DNA of 64,000 nucleotides from Dipteris shenzhenensis (lineage: Eukaryota > Polypodiophyta > Polypodiopsida > Gleicheniales). The position numbers and the translations under genes are program-made. Below are positions 1-10,990 of the stretch, one piece after another. The stretch is from NCBI GenBank assembly GCA_047967505.1, contig CM106540.1; one strand, written 5' to 3'. Every line of letters starts with the position of its first letter. Positions within the stretch are counted from its first letter, which is position 1. A model generated the notes under the pieces. That model was not told where the DNA came from. It saw only the letters and a list, made by a program, of their open reading frames with translations, and did no database searches.

Positions 1-10
1 GTAGTGTGGT

Positions 11-257
11 CTCAGGGGGGTCACTCATCATATGTAACCCTATCACGTGAGTTCAAAAGAAGGATATTTTTTATTCCTAAAATTTACAGAAATAAATATA
101 CATAAGGGACTATTTAAAGTAGTTTTGGAAAAAATTTACAGATTTGTATAGAAAAGGGGTACATTTCATTAATGAAAAATTTTACAGATAAGGGATTTTA
201 AATATAGGCCTTGAATGCACGTGATATAGAGGGTTTATACATAGTGACCCCCCCGAG
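11..257. mobile_element. 247-bp MITE, copy 1
   Basis: Non-autonomous DNA transposon with inverted ends CTCAGGGGGGTCAC and GTGACCCCCCCGAG. It is flanked by an 8-bp direct repeat AGTGTGGT (3-10 and 258-265), which is the target duplication. A second copy of exactly the same length lies at 33215-33461 with its own 8-bp duplication. There is no coding capacity; the interior is AT-rich. An 8-bp duplication fits hAT or P-type transposases, but the G-run ends do not identify a superfamily. The left end has one mismatch (A for G) against copy 2. It sits inside a copia RNase H reading frame. Confidence 0.88.
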
Positions 258-549
258 AGTGTGGTTGAGGAGGATTTTGGGGGACATGGGTGCAATGCAG
301 AGCAAGCTTACACATTTATCATGTGATAATCAGAGTTGCATGGCGATTGCAAAGAACCCTGTGTTCCACGCTCGCATAGAACACATTGAGATTCAATATC
401 ACTTTGTACACGAGCTCGTCATGAATGGAGAGGTTGACTTGGTGTACTCTCTGACTACAGAGAATGCTGTGAACATCTTCATGAAAGCTCTTGGAAGAGA
501 CTTGCTGGAGAGGAATCTTTATCGACTTGGCATTGGGCCAAAAAAGTAA
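258..549 (+). pseudogene. copia RNase H C-terminal fragment
   Basis: Encodes the end of a Ty1/copia polyprotein. It shows the CDNQSCMAIAKNPVFHAR stretch, then the HIEIQYHFV helix and the VDLVY...NIF.KALGRD tail typical of the RNase H C-terminus. The frame ends at a natural stop (547-549). The 5' part of the element lies outside the window or was cut off by the MITE just upstream. A polypurine tract and LTR start follow within 20 bp, so this is the true 3' end of a copia element. It belongs to a different family from the copia copies at 20.6-32 kb. Confidence 0.85.
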
Positions 550-568
550 GTTCACTTGCAGGTGGACA

Positions 569-1116
569 TTGAGGGGGGGTGTTAGATATCAATGCTCCAC
601 TCTCATGTAACTATGTGAGAACCAGCTAACTCTACTTGTAAGCCCCCCATATGAGGAGAAGGCATTTGAGTAGCTCAGTTATTCGGTATGTCCTAGTTTG
701 GGGACACCAGATGGGGGCCATGTGTGGCCTGATGGCTGGATGGCTTTAGATAGAGTTGGCACACTACCAACTAGGCTACATGCAAGTGTGGGAAGGCATC
801 CCACGACTGACCGCACTGAGGGTAGACAGAGCATTTCTCGAGGTAGCCCACTCTTGGGTTGCTGGGCCCGTTTGGAGCCTCAAATGATCCCGGATGGCTC
901 TATTTTGCACCACGGTTCTATCGTGTGGTCGGTGGCCTATTTTGGACCGACCCCCAGTCACGGCCATTTTGGGCAGACTGGGTCGGTCACCCAATTGGGT
1001 CTAACCGACTATGATTTGTGGCTATATAAGAGCAAGCCCATGAAGCCCATTATCATCACTGGCTAAAGCAACCTTGATTCCTTAGCATCCGGCTTCTGTC
1101 CTCTACTGTTTCCACA
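569..1116 (+). repeat. polypurine tract and LTR of copia family 2
   Basis: A purine run (569-579, ending in seven G) is followed at 580 by TGTTAGATATC, a standard PPT/3'-LTR junction. A TATA-like CTATATAAG lies at 1022-1030 and would drive transcription of the LTR. The distal part (about 893-1116) recurs at 10423-10650. The 3' limit is uncertain; TTTCCACA near 1116 is a candidate end. The short ORFs in it are not genes. Confidence 0.6.
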
Positions 1117-1458
1117 ATGCCATTGAAGCTTCTCTCATAGGGGTGCACAGTTGGGAGGCCACACCATCTATTGTATCAGTTCTACAGTCATCAAATTTTT
1201 GATTCTCCATACTTTCTATTTTTCTCTCTTGCATACGAGATCTTGCTATCTGTTGAGCAAAGACGTTGTATTGTTTTCATACATATATATCCTATAAGCA
1301 TCGGTATATATTTAGAAAGAACAGGGTATAATGTCGGTATATATACTGACAGTACAGGAACAAAATCTAGCAATAGACATAAAAGCTCATGGGTGACTAT
1401 TTTTGGGATCTTGAGTGGATTTCCTTGCATTTTGTGTTGTGATTTTGGAGGTGTGGAG

Positions 1459-4400
1459 ATGGAATGGACAAGTGGATGGTCGTTAGATGATGCGCCAGTG
1501 CCTGGGAACACAACATGGATAACGGAGAGGTTGTATTATCATTGCACTCATTGCAAGCGAGAAGTACGACATCAATGCCATATTGTCAGGTGCCACTTGT
1601 GGATGTATGGGGGGGAGCCTACACTAGTACCCACCATTGGTGGTGCATGTGGTGATGGATCAGTGAGAAGTCAATGCTATTTGAGTTCATGATTAATATT
1701 GCATGTGTACTTTACATGAAACCTTGAGAAATAATCTTATATTTACATGAAACCTTGAGATAGGATGAGGAGGGTGTCGAGGGGAGGAAGATACCTTCAC
1801 ACTTTGAGCAAGAGGATAGTCTCTCGAATGTGCCAGATGATGACGAGGGTATGGTGGACATGATGGATTCTATTTTTAGGGGCAACACATCACATGTACA
1901 CGTGATGTTTGAGTCCGAGGCCAATATGCAAGAGTTGCAATTAACTTAATTGTATGAGGATGCTGGGATGTCAAAACTATAGGCTTGTCTCTCAATCTTG
2001 AATCTATAAGCAAAGTATGGGTAGTCCGATACAAGTGTCTCGGCTTTAATGAGGTTAACTCTTACATTACTTTATCTCATAATTTGCACATTGTTTGTTT
2101 TGAGATCATCATAGTTTCTCATTATTTGAAGCCTATGTATGTTTGAATTGCGATAAGTTACTCCAGAAGATGTTGCTTGCACCAAATACCATGCCTGCAT
2201 CAAGAGATGCAGTGAAGAAGATGCTCACAATGGTGGGTATGGATTATGATACCATCCATGCTTGTCATAATGATTGTATTCTCTTTTGTCATGAGCATGG
2301 AGATTTACCTAGTTGTCCAAGGTGTGGGGAACAAGGATATAGAGATGACTTGTGGGGTGAGCAGAACCTAGTAAATGTCTTGAGACACATTTCCATCATT
2401 GCTAGAATACATCACATGTTCTGATGCAAATTCATAGGGGAGTTGATAACTTGGCATGCTACGCATTAGTCACGTTATGACACATTGAGGATTCCTACAA
2501 TGTGTGCTGCTTGGAAGCACATAGACAATTAGTAGATAGACTTTGTGAGGGAGCCATGTAGCTTACATCTTGGGCTTGCCATGGACGGCATGAACACTTT
2601 CGGGTTATGCTCGACATATTGGTTAGCATGGCCTATAGTCTTGGTGAATTACAATATCCCACCATGGCTAACAATAAAGAAGGGATAGCTCATGCTTGCA
2701 TTGCTTGTGCCAGGGAAGTACAAGGCCGAAAATATGGATGTGTACATGACATCTTGATAGAGGAGTTACAGATCTTATGGAGAGGCATACAAGTCTTTAA
2801 TATTTTCAGAGCTCCTAGACATATTAAGTGAAAATTTGGTCAGGGGAATCTTGATGTGGACCATGCATGACTACCCAAAATATGAGTGTGCCGGTATGTT
2901 GTTGTGTCTTTAGATATATAATGATACCTTTTTGACTCTCTTTCTAGCACGTCTTATACTAACACATTCAAGGATTCCTACAGGACTTGCAATAAGTGGG
3001 TACCATGCCTGTCCTATTTGTGGGAAGGGTTTGAGTGCACTTGCATGACACTCCAAACATATGAGGAAAATGGTTTATCAAGGCCATACTTGATACCTTC
3101 CGCTAGACCATCTCAATTGTGGAGGCCATCTTGATCCACCACCACCATATTTGAAGGAAGTGACTAGATTTAGGCTTCAAGTTGGAGGGAAAAAGGAGAG
3201 GATCCTCCTCCTAGTATGAAGAGGTTATCCATCTTTCACGAGCTTCCTTCTTGGGCTCAATTACAAATCAATCATCTCTTGGATCCCATGCATATCTTCA
3301 AGAATGTGGGGGCTACTATATGGGCATAGTTGATTGGACAAAGACTCAAGAGGAGTGTGAGAAAGACTTGTGTGCTATCAATAGGATGCCTCATTTGTGG
3401 CCCCAAGTGCATGTTCGTAAAGTTGTCCTCCCAAAAGCAACATGGATCCTGTCCAAGAGAGAGGCAGCAGCAGAGTCAAGGTGGACATTCCCTCTTTTCG
3501 AAAACTAATAGGGTACATGCATTGCTTGAAAGGAATACTTTCAAAGGACAATAACCTTAGTGGGCTCAAGTCCCATGATTAGTACAAGGTCTTATAGGTA
3601 TTTGAAGATATAGGATTCATTTACCAAAAATCATGATGCGTTAGTGTAATTATGATTATGTTATGTTATTGACATGACTTCTTTGTTGCTTGGATAGTTC
3701 ATCCTCCCAATTACAGTGAAAGGGTGCTTACAAGAAGGTGTTTGAAATGCTTTATTCAAGTTCAGTGGTATTGTGAGGTATGATTACTAACAGCTCATAT
3801 TGATTGCATTTTCTTCAATTTAAGTTGAATAATCTATATATTAATTATGAATCTTAAATGGGCATGTGAAATAGGTGGATATCTCAGAAAGAGATCTCCA
3901 TATCGAGCATCAAGAAGGCTAGGGTGGACTCCATTGAAGCTGTATGCTTGCTTGAGAAGCATTTTCCATCGAGGATTATGACAACTCAAGTGCACTTGCT
4001 TGTGCACATAGTTGATGAGGTGGCCATTGCAGGTACTATTCATAGTCGATGGATGTTTTTTCGTGAGTGGTTTATGAAAACTTTGAAGGGATTTGTAAGG
4101 CAGAGAGCAAGAACAGAAGTAAGGATGGTAGAGGGATGGCTTGTCCAAGAGTCATTAGTATATATCATAGAGGTTTTTGCAGTCATGGATCCTGATATAC
4201 CGCAGGGTTGGCATAACAAGGATGATGATTACATTGTTGGCAACGTTCCCCAAGGAAAATGGATTGAAAGAAAGATGAGCAAAGAGCAAATGGAGAAAAT
4301 CAATAAGGTTTGTATCCTCAATAGCAAGGAGATGCAGAAGTGGATTGAGAGATATGAAGCAGCAAAAGCAGAAAGAATAAATGCAAGGATGAGATTGAGA

Positions 4401-4470
4401 GTCATTCACAGGCGAGCGCAACCATATCCACAAGATCTCACCCTTCTCCCCACTCACATGTCACATGATT
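1459..4470 (+). pseudogene. CACTA (En/Spm) tnp2-type transposase, copy A, decayed
   Basis: Recognised as tnp2 from several collinear blocks. An N-terminal Zn-binding region (1459-1690, C-x2-C spacing then R-CHLWMYG) resembles the transposase-associated domain. A core at 2143-2424 carries GMDYDTIHACHNDC and CPRCGEQGY. Then come LGLAMDG and NIPPWL equivalents (2560-2700, frameshifted), the HLLDPMHIFKNV block (about 3230-3330) and a DUF4218-like region (3924-4150: LLEKHFPSRIMTTQVHLLVH, then RWMFFREWFMKTLKGFVR). Stops and frame changes separate the blocks, although some gaps may be former introns. The enzyme would bind CACTA ends and cut DNA; this copy cannot be active. A second copy lies at 10991-15540. 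Confidence 0.82.
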
Positions 4471-4484
4471 GGCTACAACTGGCT

Positions 4485-5317
4485 CTACATATAGCCGAAC
4501 ACAATGGAATAAGTTTTCATATCATCTATTGGACGCATTGCATCATTTTCATCAACAGGATGTGTGTGAAGTTTAGTTAGCATCAATTCCATGGTGCTCC
4601 ATTCCCAAGGCTCATTCTGGCATAAGTGGAGTTTACAATCCCATAACAGATTTATTGCATGCCATGAGTATAGTTCATCACTTGACAGTGCGGACCTGTA
4701 TCCCACAAGGAAGTTGGCTATTTTGGCAAGTAACCAATTGACAGCATAGCAATCTGACATGTCTGACCATGCGCCATTTGATTGAGTACAACATCATTTC
4801 TTGCGTAAAGCTCTAGTGCAAAAACTAAGGAAATCTTATCTTTTGAGAAAGCGCCCGTTGAACCTGCTCGGGCTTACTCTCAATTCTATGGAGACACCTT
4901 CCCCAATCAATAATGCTCACCTGTACAAAGTTCCCATCTGGTGTGAAATCTAGCACATAGTTTTCAACATTCAAATTAGTGTGTGTGAACCCCCTCTCGT
5001 GCACTGCTTTCATTGGACTAGCAATAGCTGTGGAAATGGCAAGAGCATTCTTATAGAAGAGGCGTGCTTGCATCTGACTTCATGTATCATGCCATGCATT
5101 GCAAGGTTGCTCGGTTGTCTCGCCTTGCCCAGTTCGGATAATCATGATACATGGAAGGTAGGCACATGAGAATGTCATAAATAGCACCTCCATTGAAGTA
5201 TGGAATGATATCGCTAACATGTGTGTAACCAATTGCGTGACACATGGACCTATGCATTACACTTATTGCTAGCTCTTTCTTCAACGATTTATGTGCACAT
5301 GAAGTATCATGCCTCAA
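4485..5317 (-). pseudogene. captured protein-kinase domain fragment
   Basis: Read on the minus strand, this gives successive kinase pieces. 5317-5087 has an N-lobe/hinge-like stretch (KKELAISVMHRSMCH, then PYFNGGAIYDIL). 5073-4825 has a catalytic-loop equivalent (HTNLNVENYVL where HxDLKxxN is expected) and IIDWGRC where DFG is expected. 4760-4485 has a subdomain-IX-like stretch (DCYAVNWLLAKIANFL). The catalytic Asp of HRD reads Asn and DFG reads DWG, so the source was a pseudokinase or the copy has decayed. It lies antisense and directly downstream of the CACTA transposase, inside the interval missing from copy B. That fits host-gene capture by a CACTA element. Confidence 0.6.
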
Positions 5318-5376
5318 CTTCTTGCTAGCATAAGATAGGGTTGCTTGAGACCTGGCACACCCTCTATCTTAACCCA

Positions 5377-6015
5377 TTACATTTTTCCTTCCACTCCCCT
5401 GCCTAATTCCTCAAGAACTGTCAATGCAACTAGTGGGAAGTGTACTGTTGTAGAGCACATGTCGGCAAACTTTGTGCATAGGTCTATTTGTGCCTTGCCA
5501 TCCAGACTTCTCGTGTCTATTCTTTTTGAGGAGCCACTAGCAATTTGGGTATAGTATTGCATGGTGACATTCGATAGTCTACCGACGACTAAACCTTTTC
5601 TTGCTGATTTTTCCTATGAATAGCAATACGGTATTCTTTCCATTCTATGAGCCACCTATCCAACTTCGACTCTGCTGCATCTGTCAAGGGCTCTAACTGC
5701 TTTACCATTTCCCATTGTACAATGGTATCACCCAGCATTCTAGGTAGGAAATTTAGTACAGTCTCTTTCTTCTCTATTCGCTCCACCTCTTGTCCAACTA
5801 TAGTCAAATTCAGCAAGTATGTGCTGATGCATTTCATCCATCTTAGACTTTGTATGTGGTATCTCTCTTTTTTGCTCCTCACTCAATGTAATAATATGTC
5901 GAACGCACACCCTGTGAACAAGGTGTTGCAACTCGATCTCCAAGTGTCTCTCTCTCTCTTTGAAGGGGTGGCTGCCATGAGGAAGGCAGAGGTATAGATG
6001 TAATTCACACAGCAA
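5377..6015 (-). pseudogene. upstream part of the captured gene (coiled-coil-like)
   Basis: Minus-strand fragments lie immediately upstream of the kinase pieces, in the same orientation. 6015-5740 and 5882-5589 encode Glu/Lys-rich helical segments (KERERHLEIELQHLVHRV; EVERIEKKETVLNFL), probably coiled coil. 5562-5377 encodes SSKRIDTRSLDGKAQIDLCT and a hydrophobic segment. I do not recognise a named family. Order and strand suggest one captured gene with an N-terminal coiled coil and a C-terminal kinase domain. Frame shifts show it is broken. Confidence 0.45.
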
Positions 6016-6199
6016 TCATTACATAAGCACTCCTGAGGTTTTGCTACCACGACAATGTGTACATACAAAAACCAATGCATAGAAATTAAGTAATTCATAC
6101 ATCTAGGCCCGATTGTAATGCATTATGTTAACACTCAACAGTCATTAAAAAAATAAAAGTGAAAAAAATCAAGAAATAAAATTGAGATCTATGCACATA

Positions 6200-7010
6200 C
6201 TAACATGAATTTCTAATAGATAATTATAACGCGGACCCTACAAGCCATAGCGCACCTCATACAAATTACTCCAAGAAACCATATCAGGCTATTGAATGAG
6301 GATAGGCTATAAAAGAAAATACAAGAAAACATATAACAACAATCATCATGATGTAATGAACCAAGATGATCTAGATCAACATTGTGTGATCACACATCTT
6401 GAGCTCATTGGGAAGGTCATCGTCGAGATGAATCCAACTGGCCAAAGTGAGCTATCATCCAGAAAATAACCAGCTCTATTGACAACTATGTACAATATAT
6501 ATGAATATACGATAGTAGACCAAAGCGAGGTGAATCCAACCGAATGAAGCAAGCCATCACCTGGCCTTGATAATGATACTACCTAATAGAACGTCACTCA
6601 AGATGAGATGAATCCAAACGGCCAAAGCAAGTCATCATCCGGCCCCAAGTGATAGACATCATACATGCAAACACATATAAGCAAGCATAAATAGGCATCA
6701 CACATATTCATCTCTCTCTTGCCCTCTCTCTCTTTTTCTCTCTCCATTGGGGCGAGGTGAATCCAGCCACCTGAAGCGAGCCATCACTTGACCTTAATCA
6801 TGATACTACTAGAATGTCGCTCGAGGTGAGATGAATATAACTGGCTGAAGCGAGTCATCATCCGGCCCCAAGTGAAACACATCATGCAAGCACACACACA
6901 TAGAAGCAAGCAAGCACAAACATATGACATATTTCTCTCTCTTCTCTCAGTTGAGGTGAGGTGAATCTAGCTGGCTGAAGCAAGCCATCACCTGGCCCTA
7001 ACTGAAAAAA
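6200..7010. repeat. CACTA subterminal repeats, copy A
   Basis: A motif of about 40 bp recurs at least seven times: GAGGTGAATCCA or GAGATGAATCCA, then a variable spacer, then GAAGC(A/G)AGCCATCACCTGG or a variant. It is seen near 6425, 6528, 6608, 6758, 6826 and 6955. The two halves are roughly inverted relative to each other (AGGTGA / TCACCT). Dispersed short repeats next to a CACTA transposase are the usual transposase-binding subterminal regions. Short CT runs are interspersed. No gene seen. Confidence 0.55.
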
Positions 7011-7229
7011 ATAGTGGGGCTAGAGGCCCACCAAAATCCTGAAGGAGAAGGCTGCAAGCAATGGAAAATAGCAGGGATGCAGGGAAAAATGGAGATTTGT
7101 GGTGAATTTTAGCATAAGGTAAAAAAAGACATGGAGGAGCCCTTTTATAGAACCCAACTCCACGTACCAGCCTGTATATTGCCTCCACACCGGTTGGTGT
7201 TTGCAGCCAATGTATGCATGCCACATGTT

Positions 7230-7490
7230 CTATTGGTGCACAATGACTAGTGTAATCCCAATACACTGATTGGTGTAGGGTTTCACCAATCAGTGTATTG
7301 GATATCGATCAGGGTAGTGATTCACCGATCGGTGTTTCTTTCACTGTTTGGTGTATCCCAACACCGTCTAGTATTTTTAGGATGTAGTATTTTCAGGGTG
7401 TACCGTCCAGTATTTTTAGGAAAATACCGGTCAGTGTTGGGATACACTGAGTAGTATATAACTGGTCAACCGGTGTATATTGACCGGTTA
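7230..7490. repeat. palindrome-rich terminal region with perfect hairpin
   Basis: An 18-bp perfect inverted repeat (7258-7275 and 7284-7301, 8-nt loop) is followed by many copies of CGGTGT / ACACTG and paired CCGGTCA / TGACCGG words. This is probably the distal subterminal region of CACTA copy A. I could not fix an exact CACTA...TAGTG terminus or a 3-bp target duplication. 7491-7789 holds no recognisable gene. Confidence 0.45.
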
Positions 7491-7789
7491 TTAAAAATGT
7501 TTTTTTTATGTTTTGAATGTCCACAAGGGTTTTTAATTCAAAAACCACGTTCTTTTCTTAAAAAAAACATACTAAAAAAATCCCAAATGTTGATTTCCTT
7601 AAAATGGTATGTTTCCTCTCTTTTATAGGGCAAGAAACACAAAACATGAAATTTTGAGTGGGATCATCTTGTGTCGTGCCTAAGACATGTACTTTCCAGG
7701 TAAGAACATGCTTTTTCTCTCTTATTTTTCTTTTTGTGCATACATTTGCTATAGGTGAGTGCGTTCAGCGCTAGCTGCAGTGATGGCGG

Positions 7790-9420
7790 TAGGAACTCTC
7801 CTCTCTTATCCTCTCTTTTCTGTTCATTCTCTTTGTTTTTCTCTCTTTCCCTCCTCTCTTTCCCTCTCTTTCTTTCCTCTCTTATTTCCTTCCCTTCTTT
7901 CTCTCTTTCTCTCCTCTCTTTCCCTTTCTTTCTTTCCTCTCTTATTTTCCTCACTTCTTTCTCTCTTTCTCTCCTCTCTTATTTTCTTTTCCTCTCTTTC
8001 TCTCTACTCTTTTCCTCTCCTCTCTTTTCCTCTCTTAATTTCCTCCTCTCCTCTATTTTCCTCTCTTTCACTGTCTTTCCCCCCCATCTTTCTCTCCTTT
8101 CTTTTCCTCTCCTTCTTTCCTCTCTTATTTCCCTCCTCTTCTTTCTCTCTCTCTCTCCTACTCTTCTTTCTCTCCTCTTTCCCTCCTCTCTTCTTTCCTG
8201 TCTTTTCCCCTCTTTCTCTCTTTTCCTCTCTCTTTGTCTCCTCTCTTCCTCGCTCTCTCATTTCCTTCTTTCTTTCCTCTCTTTTCCTCCTCTCTTTTCC
8301 TCTCTCTTGCCTCTCTTTCCCTCTCTTTCCCTCTCTTTCTTTCTCTGTTTCCCTCTTTCTTTCCTCTCTTATTTCCCTCCTCCTCGTTCTCTCTTTCTCT
8401 CCTACTCTTCTTAACCTCCTCTCTTTTCCTCTCCTTTTCTCTTTTCCTATGTTTTTGTTTTCTCATCTCTTTCCCTCTCTTTTCCTCTCTTTTTTCCCTC
8501 TTTCTCTCATCTCTTATTTCCCTCCTCTTCTTTTGCTCTTTCTCTCCTACTCTTATTAACCTCCTCTCGAAACCTCCTCTCTTTCTCTCCTCTATTTCTC
8601 TCCTCTTTTCCTCTTCTTCTACATTTTCATATTTTTTTCTCTCCTCCTCTCTTTTCTTCTCTTTTCCTCGTCTCTCAAGCTCATCTCTTTTCCTCCTTTC
8701 TTAACCTCCTCTCTTTTCCTTCTTTCTCACATCTCTTTTCCTCTCTTTTTCTCCTCTCTTTTCCCCTTTTTCCTCTCCTTCTCTATTTTCCTCTCTTTTC
8801 CTCTCCTAGTCCTCTCTTTTCCTCTCTTTCTCTCCTCTCTTTTCCTCTCTTTCTCTCTCTTCCTATCTGAATTTATTTCCTCTTCTTTTGCTCTTTCTCT
8901 CCTACACTTCTTAACCTCCTCTCTTAACCTCTCTTTCATGCCTCTCCTTTCCTCTCTTTCTCTCCTCTCTTTTCCTCTCTTTTCTTCTCCTTCTCTCTTT
9001 TCCTCTCCTCCTCTCTTTTCCTCTCTTTACTTCACTCTTTTCCTCTTTCTTTCATCTCTTATTTCCCTCCTGTTCTTTCTCTCTTTCTATCCTACTCTTC
9101 TTAAGCTCCTCTCTTTTCCTCGTCTCTTAACCTCCTCTCTTTCTCTCCTCTCTTTTCCTCTCTAAATTTCATTCCTCTGCTTTTTCTCTTTCTCTCCTAC
9201 TCTTCTTAACCCCCTCTCTTTTCCTCCTACCTTTTCCTCTCTTTCCTCTCTTTCTAGCCTCTCTTTCTCTCTCTCTTTTCCTCTCTTTTTCTCTCTTTTC
9301 CTCTCCTTCTTTCTCCCTCTCACTCTTTCTTTCCTCTCGTATTTCCCTCCTCTTCTTTCTCTCTTTCTCTCATCTCTTCTTAAGCTCCTCCCTTTTCCTC
9401 CTCTTATCCCTCCTTCTCTT
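7790..9420 (+). repeat. 1.6-kb polypyrimidine (CTCTTTCC) tract
   Basis: Almost pure C/T on the plus strand, built from variants of CTCTCTTTTCCTCT with occasional TTAACCTCCTCTC interruptions at semi-regular spacing. Apparent long ORFs of Ser/Phe/Leu (plus) or Arg/Glu/Lys (minus) are by-products of base composition, not genes. Such homopurine/homopyrimidine DNA can form triplex structures; that is general knowledge, not shown here. Confidence 0.9.
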
Positions 9421-9429
9421 GGATTGTAA

Positions 9430-9780
9430 TGTGTTTTAGATGGCCGTACTTGCTTGCTTTTTTTTGCAAGATTAATGGAATAGCCAAATCCCTAATAGGC
9501 TTCTCTAAACCCAAACCCTCTCCCTCATGCTTTCATGATATAGCATTTGGATACCCTACTATCCCATGTTGCAAAAAAAATTAAGCACGATGAAAAATGG
9601 GTGAAGTTCAAAGTGGAGGTGCATGCACATGGGTGGGATGGAGATAAATCTACAAGGAAGAGGGCTTTCTTGTGGGGCACAACATCTAACATGAGGATCC
9701 TCCGCAAGCTTTTGAGAAACTGGTTTGAGTCAAAAATTGATAAATTGGAGACCGTGAAGGAGGTAAAGTCTGTAAACTAA
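9430..9780. other. no recognisable gene
   Basis: A short open frame (9547-9780, plus) gives a basic 77-residue peptide with no family I recognise. It may be degraded copia polyprotein, because reverse-transcriptase sequence begins immediately after it. Confidence 0.4.
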
Positions 9781-10420
9781 AGAAGGTACTTTACGGGCTG
9801 AAACAAGCCCCATGAGCGTGGTACTAGCAGATTGATGCCTATTTTTTGCAAAATGGGTTCAAGAGGAGCCCATATGATGCAAATTTGTATATCTTCAGAG
9901 AAGGAGGCAAGTGTATGATCATGGTCCTTTATGTGGACGACCTTGTCATAACAAGGAACCATGAAGAGAAGATCTCGAAGACAAAGCATTTGCTAGGAAG
10001 AGAGTTTGAAATGACAGACTGATGCATTTCTATTTGGCAAGAGCCAACACAGATCTTCATCTTGCAATTGAAGTATGCTGGAGAGATACTGAAGGCATTT
10101 GGCATGGTTCAGTGCAAGATAGTTGGCACCCCTATGGAGGTTGATGTGAAGCTCTCAAACAAGGATTCATTACCACTGGTGGACAAAGGGAAATATAGAA
10201 GGCTTGTGGGCAATTTGATTTACTTGTGCAACATGCACCCAGACATCAGTTTTGTGACTGGTGTACTAAACAGGTTTTCCAATAAGCCTGGGAGAACCAT
10301 TGGAGGGTAGGGATGTGGGTGCTGAAATACATTAAAGGCACACTTGATTATGGCATCACTTGCTATCCATGTCTCCTGCCCAATCTAAGTCACAAAATCT
10401 AGTCAAGATGTTTCCCTTAT
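9781..10420 (+). pseudogene. copia reverse transcriptase / RNase H remnant (family 2)
   Basis: Shows [10 protein letters not shown], then MVLYVDDL (the YVDD polymerase active site, about 9918-9945), then IVGTPMEVDVKLS and KYRRLVGNLIYLC...PDISF (10062-10310), the RT-connection region of Ty1/copia. In-frame stops (for example near 9815 and 10021) and a break after about 10380 show it is dead. It joins directly to the distal half of a family-2 LTR at about 10422, so the rest of RNase H and the U3 are missing. Confidence 0.82.
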
Positions 10421-10421
10421 C

Positions 10422-10650
10422 CTAGATGGCTCTATTTTGCACCACGGGCCTATCGTGTGGTCGGTGGCCTTTTTCAAGACCGACCCACAATCGCAACCAT
10501 TTTGGGTGGACTGGGTCGGTCACCCAATTGGGTCTAACCGAGTATGAGTGGTGGCTATATAAGAGCAAGCCTGTGAAGCCCATTATCATCACTGGCTACA
10601 TTAACCTTGATTCCTTAGCATCCAACCTCTATCCTCTACTGTTTCCAGCA
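10422..10650 (+). repeat. partial LTR of copia family 2, second copy
   Basis: Matches 893-1116 nearly base for base, including the TATA-like CTATATAAG (10555-10563). Similarity starts abruptly at the GATGGCTCTATTTTGC word, so the 5' half of this LTR was lost. The sequence after it again leads into CACTA DNA, as in copy A. Confidence 0.65.
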
Positions 10651-10990
10651 TGCCATTGAAGCTTCTCTCACAAGGGCGCATGGCTCGGAGGCAGTGCCAT
10701 CTATTGTATCAGTTCTACAGTAATCAAATTTTTGATTCTCCATACTATCTGTTTTTCTCTCTTGCATACGAGATCTTATTATTTGTTGAGCAGAGATGTT
10801 GTATTGTTTTCTTACATATATATCCTATAAGCATCCGTATATATTTAGAAAGAATAGGGTATAATGTCGGTATATACCGATAGTACAGGACACAAAATCT
10901 TGCAATAGGCATAAAAGCTCATGCGTGGCTATTTTTGGGATCTTGAGTGGATTTCCTTGCATTTTGTGTTGTGATTTTGTAGGTGTGGAG

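Noticed and set aside
698-1066. 122-codon ORF in the family 2 LTR
   Set aside because: Not conserved in the partner LTR at 10422-10650 and overlaps the TATA region.
7755-9165. Long Ser/Leu/Phe-rich ORFs (up to 266 codons) and Arg/Glu/Lys-rich ORFs on the other strand
   Set aside because: Produced by the C/T-only composition; no motif and no codon bias beyond the repeat.
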